From Bog-756 sp963696495 (lineage in GTDB: Bacteria > Actinomycetota > Acidimicrobiia > Acidimicrobiales > RAAP-2), in assembly GCA_963696495.1 (NCBI GenBank), contig CAVOKJ010000003.1, positions 124,001 to 188,000 of the forward strand: DNA of 64,000 nt, in the 5' to 3' direction. Made by a program: the position numbers and the translations under genes. The notes beneath the pieces are model-generated. The model made no database searches, was not told the origin of the DNA, and worked only from the letters and a program-made list of their open reading frames with translations. How positions within the stretch are numbered: position 1 is the stretch's first letter; every line of letters starts with the position of its first letter. Below are positions 15,131 to 23,761 of the stretch, piece after piece.

Positions 15131-16245
15131 CCGATCGTTTCGACGCCAACATCGAGCACTATCCCATGTCGGGCCTCGACGAGTTCCTCGTCCACAACCA
15201 CCCGAACCCCGTGCGGGTGATGTGGACGTCCGACATCCGGGCCTACGAGCGCATGTGGTTCACCTGCCAGGACAGGACCGGAGACCTGCTCGTCGTCACC
15301 GGCATGGGCATCTACCCGAACCTGGGCACCGCCGAGGCGTTCGCCATCGTCAACCTCCGGGGCCGCCACACCACGGTCCGGGCCCACCGCAAGCTCGGCC
15401 TCAACCGCATGGACATGGCGGTCGGGCCGCTCCGATTCGAGCTCGTCGAAGCCTTCCGGCAGTGGCGGCTGCGCCTCGACGACAACGAACACGGCATCAG
15501 CTTCGACATCAGCTGGTTCGACACGAAGCGGCCCGTGTACCGCAATATCGGTGGCGGGATGATCGCCGGGACACGGCCGTTCGGAGGGGTGGCGGGCTAC
15601 GACGGGTTCGGTCGGCAGTCGGGCCGGGTCACCGTCGGCGACGAGCACTTCGAACTCGATATTGCCGGCTACCTCGGGACGAGGGACCACCACTGGGGAA
15701 CCCGCGACGGGGTCGGTGGCCCGACCCAGTGGAGCGGACACCAGCACCCGTATTCAGGGGAGTGGGTCGAGTTCTCGGACTACGGGATCTGGGGGGACCA
15801 CGTCCTCTACAACCTGGGCGACGAGCGACGCGGGAGCGGCACCCTCCGTGACCGCCGACACCGGCTCCGGTTCGAGCCGGACACCCACCTCCTCGTGTCC
15901 GGCGAGGTGGACTACGTGTTCGCCGACGGGACGGAGCGGACCGCCACGTTCGAGCGCCTGGGCAACCAGATCGCCTTCCTCCGGTGCGGGATGTACGGCG
16001 GCCCGAACGGCGGGACCCCAAACGGCGACGTCTGGCAGGGGATGAAGGTCGGGGACGGCGTCGTCACCGGTGAGACCTACGACGCCAACGACCCGGCGGT
16101 GAGGGCGAGGATCTGCGGTCTCGACCAGCACCATGCCCGGTTCGAGAGCGAGGGTGAGGTGACCTTCGGGATCGTCGAGCCCTACGACACCCTCTGCTAC
16201 GAGATGGCGGTGGGAGGTCACGGCGGCTTCTCCCTCATCGACTGA
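15127..16245 (+). CDS. CrtC/AttH-like lipocalin-fold protein of unknown function
   Basis: 372 residues, soluble, rich in beta strands, Trp, Gly, Arg and His. The segment GYLGTRDHHWGTRDG, together with the DNEHGISFDISWFDTKRPV repeat in the first half, resembles the hydroxyneurosporene synthase (CrtC)/AttH superfamily and related actinobacterial DUFs, which have a double lipocalin fold and often act on hydrophobic substrates. I cannot name a reaction. It is the last gene of the 14526-16245 operon, with its ATG inside the stop of the 40-residue ORF. An aminoglycoside-phosphotransferase-like gene converges on it. Confidence 0.65.
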   Translation: MTDRFDANIEHYPMSGLDEFLVHNHPNPVRVMWTSDIRAYERMWFTCQDRTGDLLVVTGMGIYPNLGTAEAFAIVNLRGRHTTVRAHRKLGLNRMDMAVGPLRFELVEAFRQWRLRLDDNEHGISFDISWFDTKRPVYRNIGGGMIAGTRPFGGVAGYDGFGRQSGRVTVGDEHFELDIAGYLGTRDHHWGTRDGVGGPTQWSGHQHPYSGEWVEFSDYGIWGDHVLYNLGDERRGSGTLRDRRHRLRFEPDTHLLVSGEVDYVFADGTERTATFERLGNQIAFLRCGMYGGPNGGTPNGDVWQGMKVGDGVVTGETYDANDPAVRARICGLDQHHARFESEGEVTFGIVEPYDTLCYEMAVGGHGGFSLID

Positions 16246-16310
16246 GGGCCGGAGCCCATCGGCCCATGCGGCCGTCACCCCTCCGCATGCCCGGTCGAGG
16301 GCGGCCGCAC

Positions 16311-17336
16311 CTAGGACGGTCCGAGTCGCTCCCGCAGAAGATCGAGTATGGGATTGTCGTCGATCGGCAGCATGGGCGGTTCGCCCGCATCCCTCCGCAG
16401 ATAGCCGATGCGGGTCATGATGGCCGTGCTCTTGACCATGGCCAGGGTCTCGTACCACTCGAAGTCCCGGACCGGCCGGCCGGCCAGCCCCTCGAACAGC
16501 CCGATCGTCTCCTGCCGGCCCGGGAAGCCGGGCACCCGGCTGCCGAAGAGCCGCTCCATCGTCGAGTCCAGGCTGGTGAGCCAGGCCAGGTCGTGCTCGG
16601 CGGCGCCGATCGAGCACATGTCCCAGTCGAGCACGGCCCGCAACCCGAGGTCGTCGCCGAAGACGACGTTCTCGAACCTGACGTCCCCCCACAGGAGCAC
16701 GGGTTCCGGATCGGTCACCGGCCGGTGCCGGCGGCACCATCCGAGGACCTCGGCGAGGATGCCGACCGGGTGCCCGTCGCTCGACCACTGGAGGTAGGCC
16801 TCCCAGAAGTCGAGCTCGGCGGCGTTGTCCCGCCGCGGCACGCTGCGGCAGCCGTCGGTGTCCGACCGGTGGATCCGGGTGACGGCGTCCACGAGGCTGC
16901 GGTAGAGCTCGTGGCGGTCCTCGTCGGTCTGCCGGCGGAGCCAGCGGTCACCATGGGTCACGCCGTCGACGACGTGGCCCTCGACGCGGGGCATGACGAT
17001 GAAGGGGGTGCCGATCCACTCGGGATCCGGCTCGAGGATCGGGTCGGCGACGGGCACCCCGCCGGCCCGTGCGGCCCGCTGCGCCTCGAACTGCGCGCCG
17101 AGGTCGTAGCGCCTGAAGGTTGCCGGCCCGGGGGGCGCGGTTCGCAGGACCAGTGGCTCCCGGCGGGGAGCCCCCTCCGCCATCCAGGTGCAGTCGAAGA
17201 AGACCGTCTCACTCGAGAATCCCCCCGACGGGCGGTCGAACCCCCCGAGTACCACGTCGGCCCGCTCACGCCGGTTCCGGAACCACTCGGCCAGCCCGGA
17301 GGTGATGACGTCGCCGATCTCCTGCTTCTCGGCCAC
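16311..17336 (-). CDS. phosphotransferase family protein (APH/ACAD10-like)
   Basis: 341 residues from GTG 17336. The kinase-like fold is seen in VVLGGFDRPSGGFSSETVFF (nucleotide-loop region), the catalytic loop VLLWGDVRFENVVFGD (Asp and Asn retained, HGD replaced by WGD) and the metal motif AVLDWDMCSIG, followed by EHDLAWL. This is the pattern of the APH superfamily including ACAD10-type hydroxyacyl-CoA kinases and many uncharacterised actinobacterial proteins. Antibiotic resistance should not be inferred. It lies 63 bases downstream of the MarR gene on the same strand and may be co-transcribed with it. Confidence 0.8.
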   Translation of the reverse strand: MAEKQEIGDVITSGLAEWFRNRRERADVVLGGFDRPSGGFSSETVFFDCTWMAEGAPRREPLVLRTAPPGPATFRRYDLGAQFEAQRAARAGGVPVADPILEPDPEWIGTPFIVMPRVEGHVVDGVTHGDRWLRRQTDEDRHELYRSLVDAVTRIHRSDTDGCRSVPRRDNAAELDFWEAYLQWSSDGHPVGILAEVLGWCRRHRPVTDPEPVLLWGDVRFENVVFGDDLGLRAVLDWDMCSIGAAEHDLAWLTSLDSTMERLFGSRVPGFPGRQETIGLFEGLAGRPVRDFEWYETLAMVKSTAIMTRIGYLRRDAGEPPMLPIDDNPILDLLRERLGPS

Positions 17337-17399
17337 GGGCCGCGTCCGCTCAGTCCCGGACGGCCGGAGCCGGCGACCGGGGGTCCGCCGCCCGGTCCA

Positions 17400-17924
17400 T
17401 CACGACGGATCCGTGCGGCGCCCGCTCCGGCCCGCTCCCGGGGATCGCTGGTCGGTGACCTCGCCCTTGTCCACGGCGTGCAGCAGGTCGCTCAGCCGCT
17501 CGAGGACCGGGATGGCGTCACGGACGGCGGTGCGCTCCTCCTCGTCCAGCTGGTCGAGGGCCCCCCGCAGGACCTCGGTGTTGCGGGCCCGGATGTCCTG
17601 GAGCACCGCTCCCCCGTCGCGGCTCAGCCGCACCAGGCTGGCCCGCCCGTCGAGTGGGTCGGGAACCCGCTCGATCAACGAGCGCTCCTCCAGGCTGTCG
17701 ACCACGCGGCTGATGGTGGCCGCCGTCGTCCCCTCCAGCTCGGCCAGGGCCCCGGGCCGGATCGGGCCGGACTGCTCGATCCGCGCCAACGCCGAGGACT
17801 GCGACGGGGTGATGCCCGAGCCGGCCCGCACCCTCAGCTGCCGGTAGATCCTGACCAACGCCACCCGGAGCCCGGAAGCCTCGTCCACCGTCGTCGTGCT
17901 GTCGAGCCTGGTCGAGCCGTTCAT
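17400..17924 (-). CDS. MarR family transcriptional regulator
   Basis: 174 residues from ATG 17924, preceded by GGGAGG. The winged helix-turn-helix covers roughly residues 35-110, with TPSQSSALARIEQSGPI, LAELEGTTAATISRVVDSLEE and the wing DGRASLVRLS. MarR proteins act as dimers that sense phenolics, drugs or oxidants and repress adjacent exporters. It is divergent from an MFS exporter gene (18060), the usual MarR-target arrangement, and the gap has a perfect TATAAT reading toward marR. A phosphotransferase gene follows on the same strand. The C-terminal tail is basic and probably disordered. Confidence 0.9.
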   Translation of the reverse strand: MNGSTRLDSTTTVDEASGLRVALVRIYRQLRVRAGSGITPSQSSALARIEQSGPIRPGALAELEGTTAATISRVVDSLEERSLIERVPDPLDGRASLVRLSRDGGAVLQDIRARNTEVLRGALDQLDEEERTAVRDAIPVLERLSDLLHAVDKGEVTDQRSPGAGRSGRRTDPS

Positions 17925-17956
17925 CGTCCTCCCTTGTACCACCGCCGTCACCAACC

Positions 17957-17962
17957 ATTATA
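17957..17962 (-). promoter_or_regulatory. -10 box TATAAT for the MarR gene
   Basis: ATTATA on the plus strand reads TATAAT on the minus strand, 33-38 bases upstream of ATG 17924. The surrounding AT-rich patch (TAGTTAGTTACAGGCAACCA) is the only such stretch in the gap and is the likely site of MarR binding. No clear -35. Confidence 0.5.
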
Positions 17963-18059
17963 GTTAGTTACAGGCAACCAAGTACTCCTCACGGGCACGG
18001 GGGTTGCCGACGAAGTGACCAGCCACCGGACCGCGGGCCCGGAACTCACGGGAGCAGTG

Positions 18060-19880
18060 ATGTCGTCGATCGTCGAGTCGAAGAACTACAAGTGGATCGC
18101 CCTGACCAACACCACCATCGGACTGTTGATGGTCACCATCAACTCGTCGATCCTGCTCATCGCCCTCCCGGACATCTTCCGCGGGATCGAGCTCAATCCC
18201 CTGTCGCCGGGCAACACGTCGTACTTCCTCTGGATCCTGATGGGATTCCTGCTGGTGACCTCGGTGCTGGTGGTGAGCCTCGGTCGGGTCGGGGACATCT
18301 TCGGCCGGGTGAAGATGTACACCCTGGGCTTCGCCATCTTCACGGCGTTCTCCATCCTGTTGTCCGTGACCTGGATGACCGGGTCGCCGGCGGCGCTCTG
18401 GATCATCGTCATGCGGGTCGGGCAGGGGGTGGGTGGGGCGTTCATCTTCGCCAACTCCAGCGCCATCATCACCGACGCCTTCCCGGCCGACGAACGGGGG
18501 TTCGCCCTCGGGATCAACGGGGTGGCGGCGATCGGCGGCTCCTTCCTCGGCCTGCTGATCGGCGGCCTGCTCGCCCCGATCGAATGGCGGTTGGTCTTCC
18601 TCGTCTCGGTGCCCTTCGGCGTGTTCGGCACCCTGTGGGCCTACCTCCGCCTCCATGACAACGGCACCCGCATCAAGGCGAGCATCGACTGGATCGGCAA
18701 CATCGCCTTCGCTGTCGGCCTGATCGCCATCCTCACCGGCATCGTCTACGGGCTCCAGCCCTACGGCGGCCACACCATGGGCTGGACCAGTCCCTTCGTG
18801 ATCGCCTGCCTGGTCGGTGGGATCGCCGTGCTGGCCGGCTTCGTGGCCATCGAGCACCGCGTCGAGGACCCGATGTTCCAGCTCCATCTCTTCCGGAGCC
18901 GGGCCTTCGCCATGGGCAACCTCGCCGGCCTCATGAGCGCACTGGCCCGGGGCGGCCTGCAGTTCATGCTGATCATCTGGCTCCAGGGGATCTGGCTCCC
19001 GCTGCACGGCTACAGCTTCGAGCGCACCCCACTGTGGGCCGGCATCTACATGATCCCCCTCACCGTCGGGTTCTTCATCTCGGGACCGCTGGCCGGACGG
19101 CTGGCCGACCGGCACGGCCCCCGGCCGTTCGCTACCGCCGGGCTCGTCCTCACCGGTCTCAGCCTGCTGGGCCTCCAAGCCCTCCCGACGGACTTCCCCT
19201 ATCCGCTCTTCGCCCTCATGCTGCTGCTGGTGGGACTGTCCATGGGACTGTTCGCCGCCCCGAACACCAGCGCGGTAATGAACAGCCTCCCGCCCGACCA
19301 GCGCGGAGCCGGAGGCGGCATGCTCAACACCTTCCAGAACTCGGCGGCGGTGCTGTCCATCGGGTTCTTCTTCACCATGATCACCCTCGGGCTGGCCTCC
19401 ACCCTGCCCCACGCGCTCTTCACCGGCCTGACCGGACAGGGCGTCCCCGCCGCCCAGGCCCAGGCCATCTCCCACCTCTCCCCGATCGGCAGCCTCTTTG
19501 CCGCCTTCCTCGGCATCAATCCGATCCACCAGCTGCTCGGCGCCCACCTGCTGTCGCTGCCGGGCGTCCACGCCGGCTACCTCACCGGACGGACCTTCTT
19601 CCCCGATCTCATCGCCGGACCCTTCGGCCACGGGCTCCGGTTGGCCTTCGTGCTGGCGGCGGTGCTGTGCTTCATCGGCGCCGCATTCTCGTGGATGCGC
19701 GGCTCGGGCCAGTCGACGGTGATGCGCTCCCTGGCCACCGAGACGGAGGAGGGCCTCGCCGAGGTGGGGGACGTGGCCATGGTCGAGGTCGGCGCCGGAT
19801 CGACCGGGTCGTTCTTCGAACCCGAGGCGTCCCCGGGCCGCACCGGGGCGGATCCCGACGTGTCCGTCCCGACGCCCTGA
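18060..19880 (+). CDS. MFS transporter, DHA2-like multidrug exporter
   Basis: 606 residues with about 14 membrane segments. The N-terminal WIALTNTTIGLLMVTINSSI, the motif A-like GRVGDIFGRVKMY and the segment MRVGQGVGGAFIFANSSAII are typical of 14-TM drug/proton antiporters (EmrB/QacA type). ATG 18060 is preceded by GGGAGC; the frame is open upstream. The C-terminal 60 residues after SWMRGS are acidic and cytoplasmic. It lies opposite a MarR gene, so a drug, bile-salt-like or phenolic substrate is expected, though it cannot be specified. Confidence 0.9.
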   Translation: MSSIVESKNYKWIALTNTTIGLLMVTINSSILLIALPDIFRGIELNPLSPGNTSYFLWILMGFLLVTSVLVVSLGRVGDIFGRVKMYTLGFAIFTAFSILLSVTWMTGSPAALWIIVMRVGQGVGGAFIFANSSAIITDAFPADERGFALGINGVAAIGGSFLGLLIGGLLAPIEWRLVFLVSVPFGVFGTLWAYLRLHDNGTRIKASIDWIGNIAFAVGLIAILTGIVYGLQPYGGHTMGWTSPFVIACLVGGIAVLAGFVAIEHRVEDPMFQLHLFRSRAFAMGNLAGLMSALARGGLQFMLIIWLQGIWLPLHGYSFERTPLWAGIYMIPLTVGFFISGPLAGRLADRHGPRPFATAGLVLTGLSLLGLQALPTDFPYPLFALMLLLVGLSMGLFAAPNTSAVMNSLPPDQRGAGGGMLNTFQNSAAVLSIGFFFTMITLGLASTLPHALFTGLTGQGVPAAQAQAISHLSPIGSLFAAFLGINPIHQLLGAHLLSLPGVHAGYLTGRTFFPDLIAGPFGHGLRLAFVLAAVLCFIGAAFSWMRGSGQSTVMRSLATETEEGLAEVGDVAMVEVGAGSTGSFFEPEASPGRTGADPDVSVPTP

Positions 19881-20036
19881 CCCGACCCCGGGCCCAGCGG
19901 TCAGGGCAGTCCTTGGCCGACGGCGGCCGGGCTCGTCGAGGGTCGCCGGCGCCGCGCCGATGGCCCCGGCCCGAGGGGCGCTTGCGGCCTCGGTGCCGCC
20001 GGAGCAGGCTGGCCGGAGCGAGAGAAGGGGGCCGCC

Positions 20037-20720
20037 ATGGAGCCTGCCGACGGGATGAGGATCACGGTCACGAGGAACGGTCCCTATCTGGTGGAAGGGG
20101 CGGTGCCCCTGACCAGGCAGACCATCGTGTCGGACACCGAGGGCAACTCCGTCGGGTGGCGCACCGACGCCGAGCTCGAGACGAAGGAGAGCTGTGCCCT
20201 CTGCCGGTGCGGTCAGTCCGGGACCAAGCCGTACTGCGACGGCTCCCACGTCCGGGTCGGGTTCGACGGGACGGAGACGGCCAGCCGGGAGCCCTACCTG
20301 GCCCAGGCGGCCGAACAGGACGGCCCGTCGCTGACCCTCACCGATGCCCAGACGCTGTGTGCCTTCGCCCGGTTCTGCGACGTGGCCGGACAGGTCTGGA
20401 ACCTGGTCGAGCAGGAGGGCGAGGAGGCGGCCCGTCGCACGGCGGAGGAGGCGGCGCTCTGCCCCTCGGGCCGGCTGGTGGCCTGGGACAGGCGGACCAG
20501 GACGGCCGTCGAACCGGAGCTCGAGCCCTCGATCGGCATCGTGGCGGACCCGGTCGAGGGTGTGGCCGGGCCCATCTGGGTGCGCGGGGGCATCCCGGTC
20601 ACCGGGGCCGACGGCGAGGTCTACGAGGTGCGGAACCGGGTGACGCTCTGCCGGTGCGGCGCATCGGCCAACAAGCCGTTCTGCGATGCCAGCCACGCGT
20701 CCATCGGCTTCACCGAATGA
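20037..20720 (+). CDS. tandem CDGSH iron-sulfur protein
   Basis: 227 residues from ATG 20037 with SD GAAGGGG. Two CDGSH [2Fe-2S] sites are visible: CRCGQSGTKPYCDGSH in the first third and CRCGASANKPFCDASH near the C-terminus, each with the three Cys and one His ligands. Between them is a region with LCAFARFCD and ALCPSGRLVAWD, conserved in the long bacterial CDGSH family and possibly part of a further metal or substrate site. These soluble proteins are thought to act in electron transfer or cluster handling; no specific partner is evident nearby. Confidence 0.9.
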   Translation: MEPADGMRITVTRNGPYLVEGAVPLTRQTIVSDTEGNSVGWRTDAELETKESCALCRCGQSGTKPYCDGSHVRVGFDGTETASREPYLAQAAEQDGPSLTLTDAQTLCAFARFCDVAGQVWNLVEQEGEEAARRTAEEAALCPSGRLVAWDRRTRTAVEPELEPSIGIVADPVEGVAGPIWVRGGIPVTGADGEVYEVRNRVTLCRCGASANKPFCDASHASIGFTE

Positions 20721-20842
20721 GCACCCCGGCGTAGCCCCGCTCCCGCCGTCGGTTGCCTCGGCGGTGTCGGAGGCCGGACCCTCGGACCGGCGCGCGACCC
20801 AGGCGCCGGGGGCGGGACCCCGGGGCAACGGGGGTCGAACGG

Positions 20843-21586
20843 TCAGAAGACGTGCAGGCCCCGCAGGGCCGCCCGACCCGGCCCGTCACCGACCACCTCG
20901 ATGTCGGCGCGGTCCCAGTCCGACCGCTGGGTGATGCAACGGACGAAGGCGTCGGCCCCGGTCTTCACCCGGCACTGCGTCGGGCCCGTACCGACGCCGA
21001 TGGTGCGTGCCCCCGGACCGTCGAGCACGAACTCGACCGATCCCGTCAGCGCCGCCACCGCCTCCACATTCTGTTGGGGGAGCGCGGCTTCGATCCATTC
21101 GAGCGTCGGGCCGATCCGCAACTCGTCCGACTCCGGCGCCGGACCGGTCAACGGTCCCCTCGGTGCGAACAGATCGGCGCGGATGTGCACGAAGTGGTCG
21201 AAGCTGAACGCCGTCGGCACCAACGAGGCCGGGTAGGTCCCGAGGTCGCCGAGCGGCACCTCGGCGTCTGCACCCTCGAGGCCCGCCAACACCTCGAGGG
21301 CGGCACGACTGACCCCGGCGTAGTCGTCCACCACCTCCTCGGCGCTCATCGAGCGCCGGGACGCCACCAGACGTTCCTGGGCCAGCTCGGTCGGCACGTC
21401 ACCCGTGTCGGGGAGTTTCGACGGGTCGACGACCATCCAGAACAGGGCACCCATGTGGGAGACCACGTCCTGCACCGACCAGCCCGGGCATCCGCTCTCG
21501 GCCCGCCACTCACCATCGCCGAGCTCCCCGCAGAGCTCCAACAGCGCTGCTCGATCGGCGGCCAGTCCATCCACTGCTGTCGTCAT
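20843..21586 (-). CDS. maleylpyruvate isomerase family mycothiol-dependent enzyme
   Basis: 247 residues. The N-terminal DinB-like bundle holds metal-site residues in QDVVSHMGALFW and FDHFVHIRADLF; the C-terminal part (VEFVLDGPGARTIGVG, ADAFVRCITQRSDW) matches the SCP2-like second domain of mycothiol-dependent maleylpyruvate isomerases. Family members use mycothiol for isomerisation, S-transfer or detoxification; the substrate here is unknown. ATG 21586 is preferred over GTG 21589 because AAGGAG then lies 6 bases upstream. It is divergent from a TetR gene and shares a 44-base regulatory gap with it. Confidence 0.82.
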   Translation of the reverse strand: MTTAVDGLAADRAALLELCGELGDGEWRAESGCPGWSVQDVVSHMGALFWMVVDPSKLPDTGDVPTELAQERLVASRRSMSAEEVVDDYAGVSRAALEVLAGLEGADAEVPLGDLGTYPASLVPTAFSFDHFVHIRADLFAPRGPLTGPAPESDELRIGPTLEWIEAALPQQNVEAVAALTGSVEFVLDGPGARTIGVGTGPTQCRVKTGADAFVRCITQRSDWDRADIEVVGDGPGRAALRGLHVF

Positions 21587-21597
21587 CACCCGCTCCT

Positions 21598-21605
21598 TTA
21601 CGTAA
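21598..21605. promoter_or_regulatory. TTACGTAA palindrome upstream of the mycothiol-type isomerase
   Basis: Perfect 8-bp palindrome directly upstream of the AAGGAG ribosome site of the minus-strand gene, in the divergent gap. Confidence 0.3.
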
Positions 21606-21617
21606 TGGTCCTTTTTT

Positions 21618-21634
21618 ACATAGTAACATTATGT
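21618..21634. promoter_or_regulatory. probable TetR operator ACATA-N7-TATGT
   Basis: ACATAGTAACATTATGT is a 17-bp inverted repeat in the divergent gap; its end overlaps the GTG at 21633. Bound repressor would block both transcription units. Confidence 0.5.
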
Positions 21635-22319
21635 GAGTGAGCCCGTCGTCGCAGTCCGGGCCCCGACCGGCTACACAGGGGCAGTGCCAGAATCCTCCGG
21701 GCCGGGTGGCCGACCGATCTCCCTCCGCGAGGAGCAGGTGGCCCAGACCCGGGCCGCGCTGATCGCCGCCGGCCGGCGCCTGTTCGGCCGAGACGGCTTC
21801 GCCGGGACCTCCGTCGAGGACCTCGCCCAGGAGGCCCGGGTGACGACCGGTGCCCTCTACCACCACTTCCCGACCAAGGCCGCACTGTTCGAGGCGGTCT
21901 TCGAAGCGGCCCACCTCGAGCTGCTGGAAGCGTCGGCCGGCGCCGCCGAGGGGGCCCCGGACGAGGTCGAGTTCCTCGCCAGGGGCTTCGAGTCGTTCCT
22001 CGATGCCGTGCTGCAGCCCGACATCCAACGGATCGTCATCATCGACGCACCGGCCGTGCTCGGGCTGGCGCGCTTCACCGAGCTCGACGAGCAGTACGTC
22101 TTCTCCGCCATCGTGGCGTCGCTCGAGGCGGCCGTGCGGTCGGGACGGCTGAGCATCGAGGACCCCGAGACCTTGACGCGACTGCTGCTCGGTGCGCTGA
22201 CGCGGGGGGCGATGCTGATCGCCAACTCCAGCGAGCCGGTGGTGACCCGGCACTCGGTGGCCGCCGCCATGCGCGCCCTGCTCGACGGGTTCGCGGTGCG
22301 GGCACGTGGCCGCCGGTAG
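21633..22319 (+). CDS. TetR/AcrR family transcriptional regulator
   Basis: 228 residues if started at GTG 21633; a second GTG at 21684 (VPESSGPGG) would still include the whole DNA-binding domain and leave the operator outside the gene, so the start is open. The HTH lies in AGRRLFGRDGFAGTSVEDLA and TTGALYHHFPTKAALFEAVF, a classic TetR N-terminus. The C-terminal ligand domain (DEVEFLARGFESFLDAVLQP) is of the common TetR_C type. It faces the mycothiol-type isomerase and precedes an unrecognised gene; the inverted repeat in the gap suggests autoregulation and control of the isomerase. Confidence 0.88.
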   Translation: MSEPVVAVRAPTGYTGAVPESSGPGGRPISLREEQVAQTRAALIAAGRRLFGRDGFAGTSVEDLAQEARVTTGALYHHFPTKAALFEAVFEAAHLELLEASAGAAEGAPDEVEFLARGFESFLDAVLQPDIQRIVIIDAPAVLGLARFTELDEQYVFSAIVASLEAAVRSGRLSIEDPETLTRLLLGALTRGAMLIANSSEPVVTRHSVAAAMRALLDGFAVRARGRR

Positions 22320-22385
22320 CCCGCCCGGCCGGCCCGGTCGCCGCGCCGGGGCATGCCGGCCCGGCGACCGGTAGAAAGGGAGTCC

Positions 22386-23651
22386 ATGACCCCCGAAACC
22401 GAGTTCGGCCTCGATCGCCTGGACAGGGAGCGGCTCGCCATGCTCGTCCCCGAGTACCTCCTCGCCGGGCACCTCATCGATCGGGCGGCCATGCCCCACG
22501 TGATCGGCGCCTTCGGCCGGGACGTGATGCGTGACATCGCCATCGAGGAGTGGATGGGTGCCAGCCCGGTGTACACCAAGCGCATGCAGCGGGCGCTCGG
22601 GTTCGAGGGCGACTCGGTCGAGACCATCTTCAAGGGCATGCAGATCGATGTCGGGGCCCCTCCCCAGTTCATGGACTTCCGCTACCGGGTGGCCGACCAC
22701 GATCACGGCGAGTTCTGGTTGGACCACTGCGGGGCCCTGATGGACGTGGAGCCGATGGGACCCGACTACGTGGTGGCCATGTGCCACGACATCGAGGACC
22801 CGACCTTCGAGGCGACGGCCACGGCCAGCAACCCGAAAGCGCAGGTCCGGCCCGTCCACCGGCCTCCCCGGGTGCCGGCCGACCGGGTGCCGCACTGCCA
22901 CTGGCGGGTGACCATCGACGAGTCGCACCCGGAGCTGCCGGACCCGCCCGAGGCCCTGGCCATGGCCGATACCCGGGCAGCCCGGCTGGGTCTTCCCGCC
23001 ATCGATCCCGACGATCCGGGACGGCACGACTACGCCGGGCCGCTGCTCGACGACCTCCCGTTCTCCGAGTGGTCCTCCTCGGCCCTGCGACGGATCCTCG
23101 ACGAGGTCTGCCTCCAGGGCCATCTGTTGGCGCTGGCCTTCCTCCGGGCCGTCCGGGCGAGGACCGACACCGACGCCTCGGCCGTCGAGTTCGGACGCCG
23201 GCAGTTCACCGGGGTGGCCGGGGTGGTGGCCGCCCGGCTCCGCGTCGCCCTCGGGCTCGGCCCCACGCTGGCCGACGCGGCGCGGCTGCTCGCCGTCCAC
23301 CCGGCGCTCCTGCCGCGTGCCTACGTCGGTTGTGACCTCGAGCTCGGTGACCGCCTGGTCCTCCGCCTCGGCCGCCACACGGCGGCCGAGGCGGACGGGG
23401 CCTGGCCAGCGATGCTCGCCGCCGACCACCTCGAGCCCCTCGATGCCATGGTGCAGGCCGTCGACCGGCGCCTCCGGTGCGAGGCGGTCGCCGACGACGA
23501 GTCCGGTCTGGTGGTCGAGGTGGTGACGGCGGACCGGGACGTCCCGATGCCCGAGGAGGAGGTCCTCACCCGCTTCAGCACCGGCGCCGAGTTCGCCTTC
23601 GAATCCCGGGGCACACCCGTGGCGATCCGCCCCACCCGGGCAGGACCCTGA
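22386..23651 (+). CDS. conserved-type protein of unknown function (421 aa)
   Basis: ATG 22386 is preceded by AAAGGGAG. No membrane segment or signal peptide. The middle holds FRYRVADHDHGEFWLDHCGA, then MDVEPMGPDYVVAMCHDIED and a PVHRPPRVPADRVPHCHW segment: a dense cluster of His, Cys and Asp that could form a metal or Fe-S site. It recalls actinobacterial proteins loosely related to L-2-amino-thiazoline-4-carboxylate hydrolase-like families, but I am not sure of the family. It lies 66 bases after the TetR gene in the same direction, possibly in one transcript, which would tie it to the mycothiol-type isomerase regulon. Confidence 0.6.
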   Translation: MTPETEFGLDRLDRERLAMLVPEYLLAGHLIDRAAMPHVIGAFGRDVMRDIAIEEWMGASPVYTKRMQRALGFEGDSVETIFKGMQIDVGAPPQFMDFRYRVADHDHGEFWLDHCGALMDVEPMGPDYVVAMCHDIEDPTFEATATASNPKAQVRPVHRPPRVPADRVPHCHWRVTIDESHPELPDPPEALAMADTRAARLGLPAIDPDDPGRHDYAGPLLDDLPFSEWSSSALRRILDEVCLQGHLLALAFLRAVRARTDTDASAVEFGRRQFTGVAGVVAARLRVALGLGPTLADAARLLAVHPALLPRAYVGCDLELGDRLVLRLGRHTAAEADGAWPAMLAADHLEPLDAMVQAVDRRLRCEAVADDESGLVVEVVTADRDVPMPEEEVLTRFSTGAEFAFESRGTPVAIRPTRAGP

Positions 23652-23725
23652 CGGCGGAGGGGCCCGTCGACGCGCCGGGACGAGCCGACGCCGTGGTGAG
23701 CCGCCCGTGCCCGCCATTGGGTTAG

Positions 23726-23755
23726 TTGACACTTACGTTAGTGAATGCTTACAGT
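23726..23755 (+). promoter_or_regulatory. promoter TTGACA-N18-TACAGT with embedded ArsR operator
   Basis: TTGACA (23726-23731) and TACAGT (23750-23755) are 18 bases apart. The spacer holds CACTTACGTTAGTG (23730-23743), a 14-bp palindrome with one mismatched pair. The GTG at 23762 is 6 bases after the -10, so the message is leaderless and repressor binding would occlude RNA polymerase directly. Confidence 0.7.
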
Positions 23756-23761
23756 AAGAGG

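Noticed and set aside
16311..17336. Aminoglycoside resistance gene.
   Set aside because: APH-like fold only; HGD is WGD and the family is mostly non-resistance kinases in actinobacteria.
17964..20828. Very long open frame on the minus strand (954 codons) across the MFS and CDGSH genes.
   Set aside because: It is antisense to two clear genes and its product is Gly/Glu/Arg/His/Asp-rich low complexity, as expected of a shadow frame in GC-rich DNA.
21510..23732. 740-codon minus-strand frame opposite TetR and the 421-residue protein.
   Set aside because: Shadow frame; biased composition and no recognisable domain.
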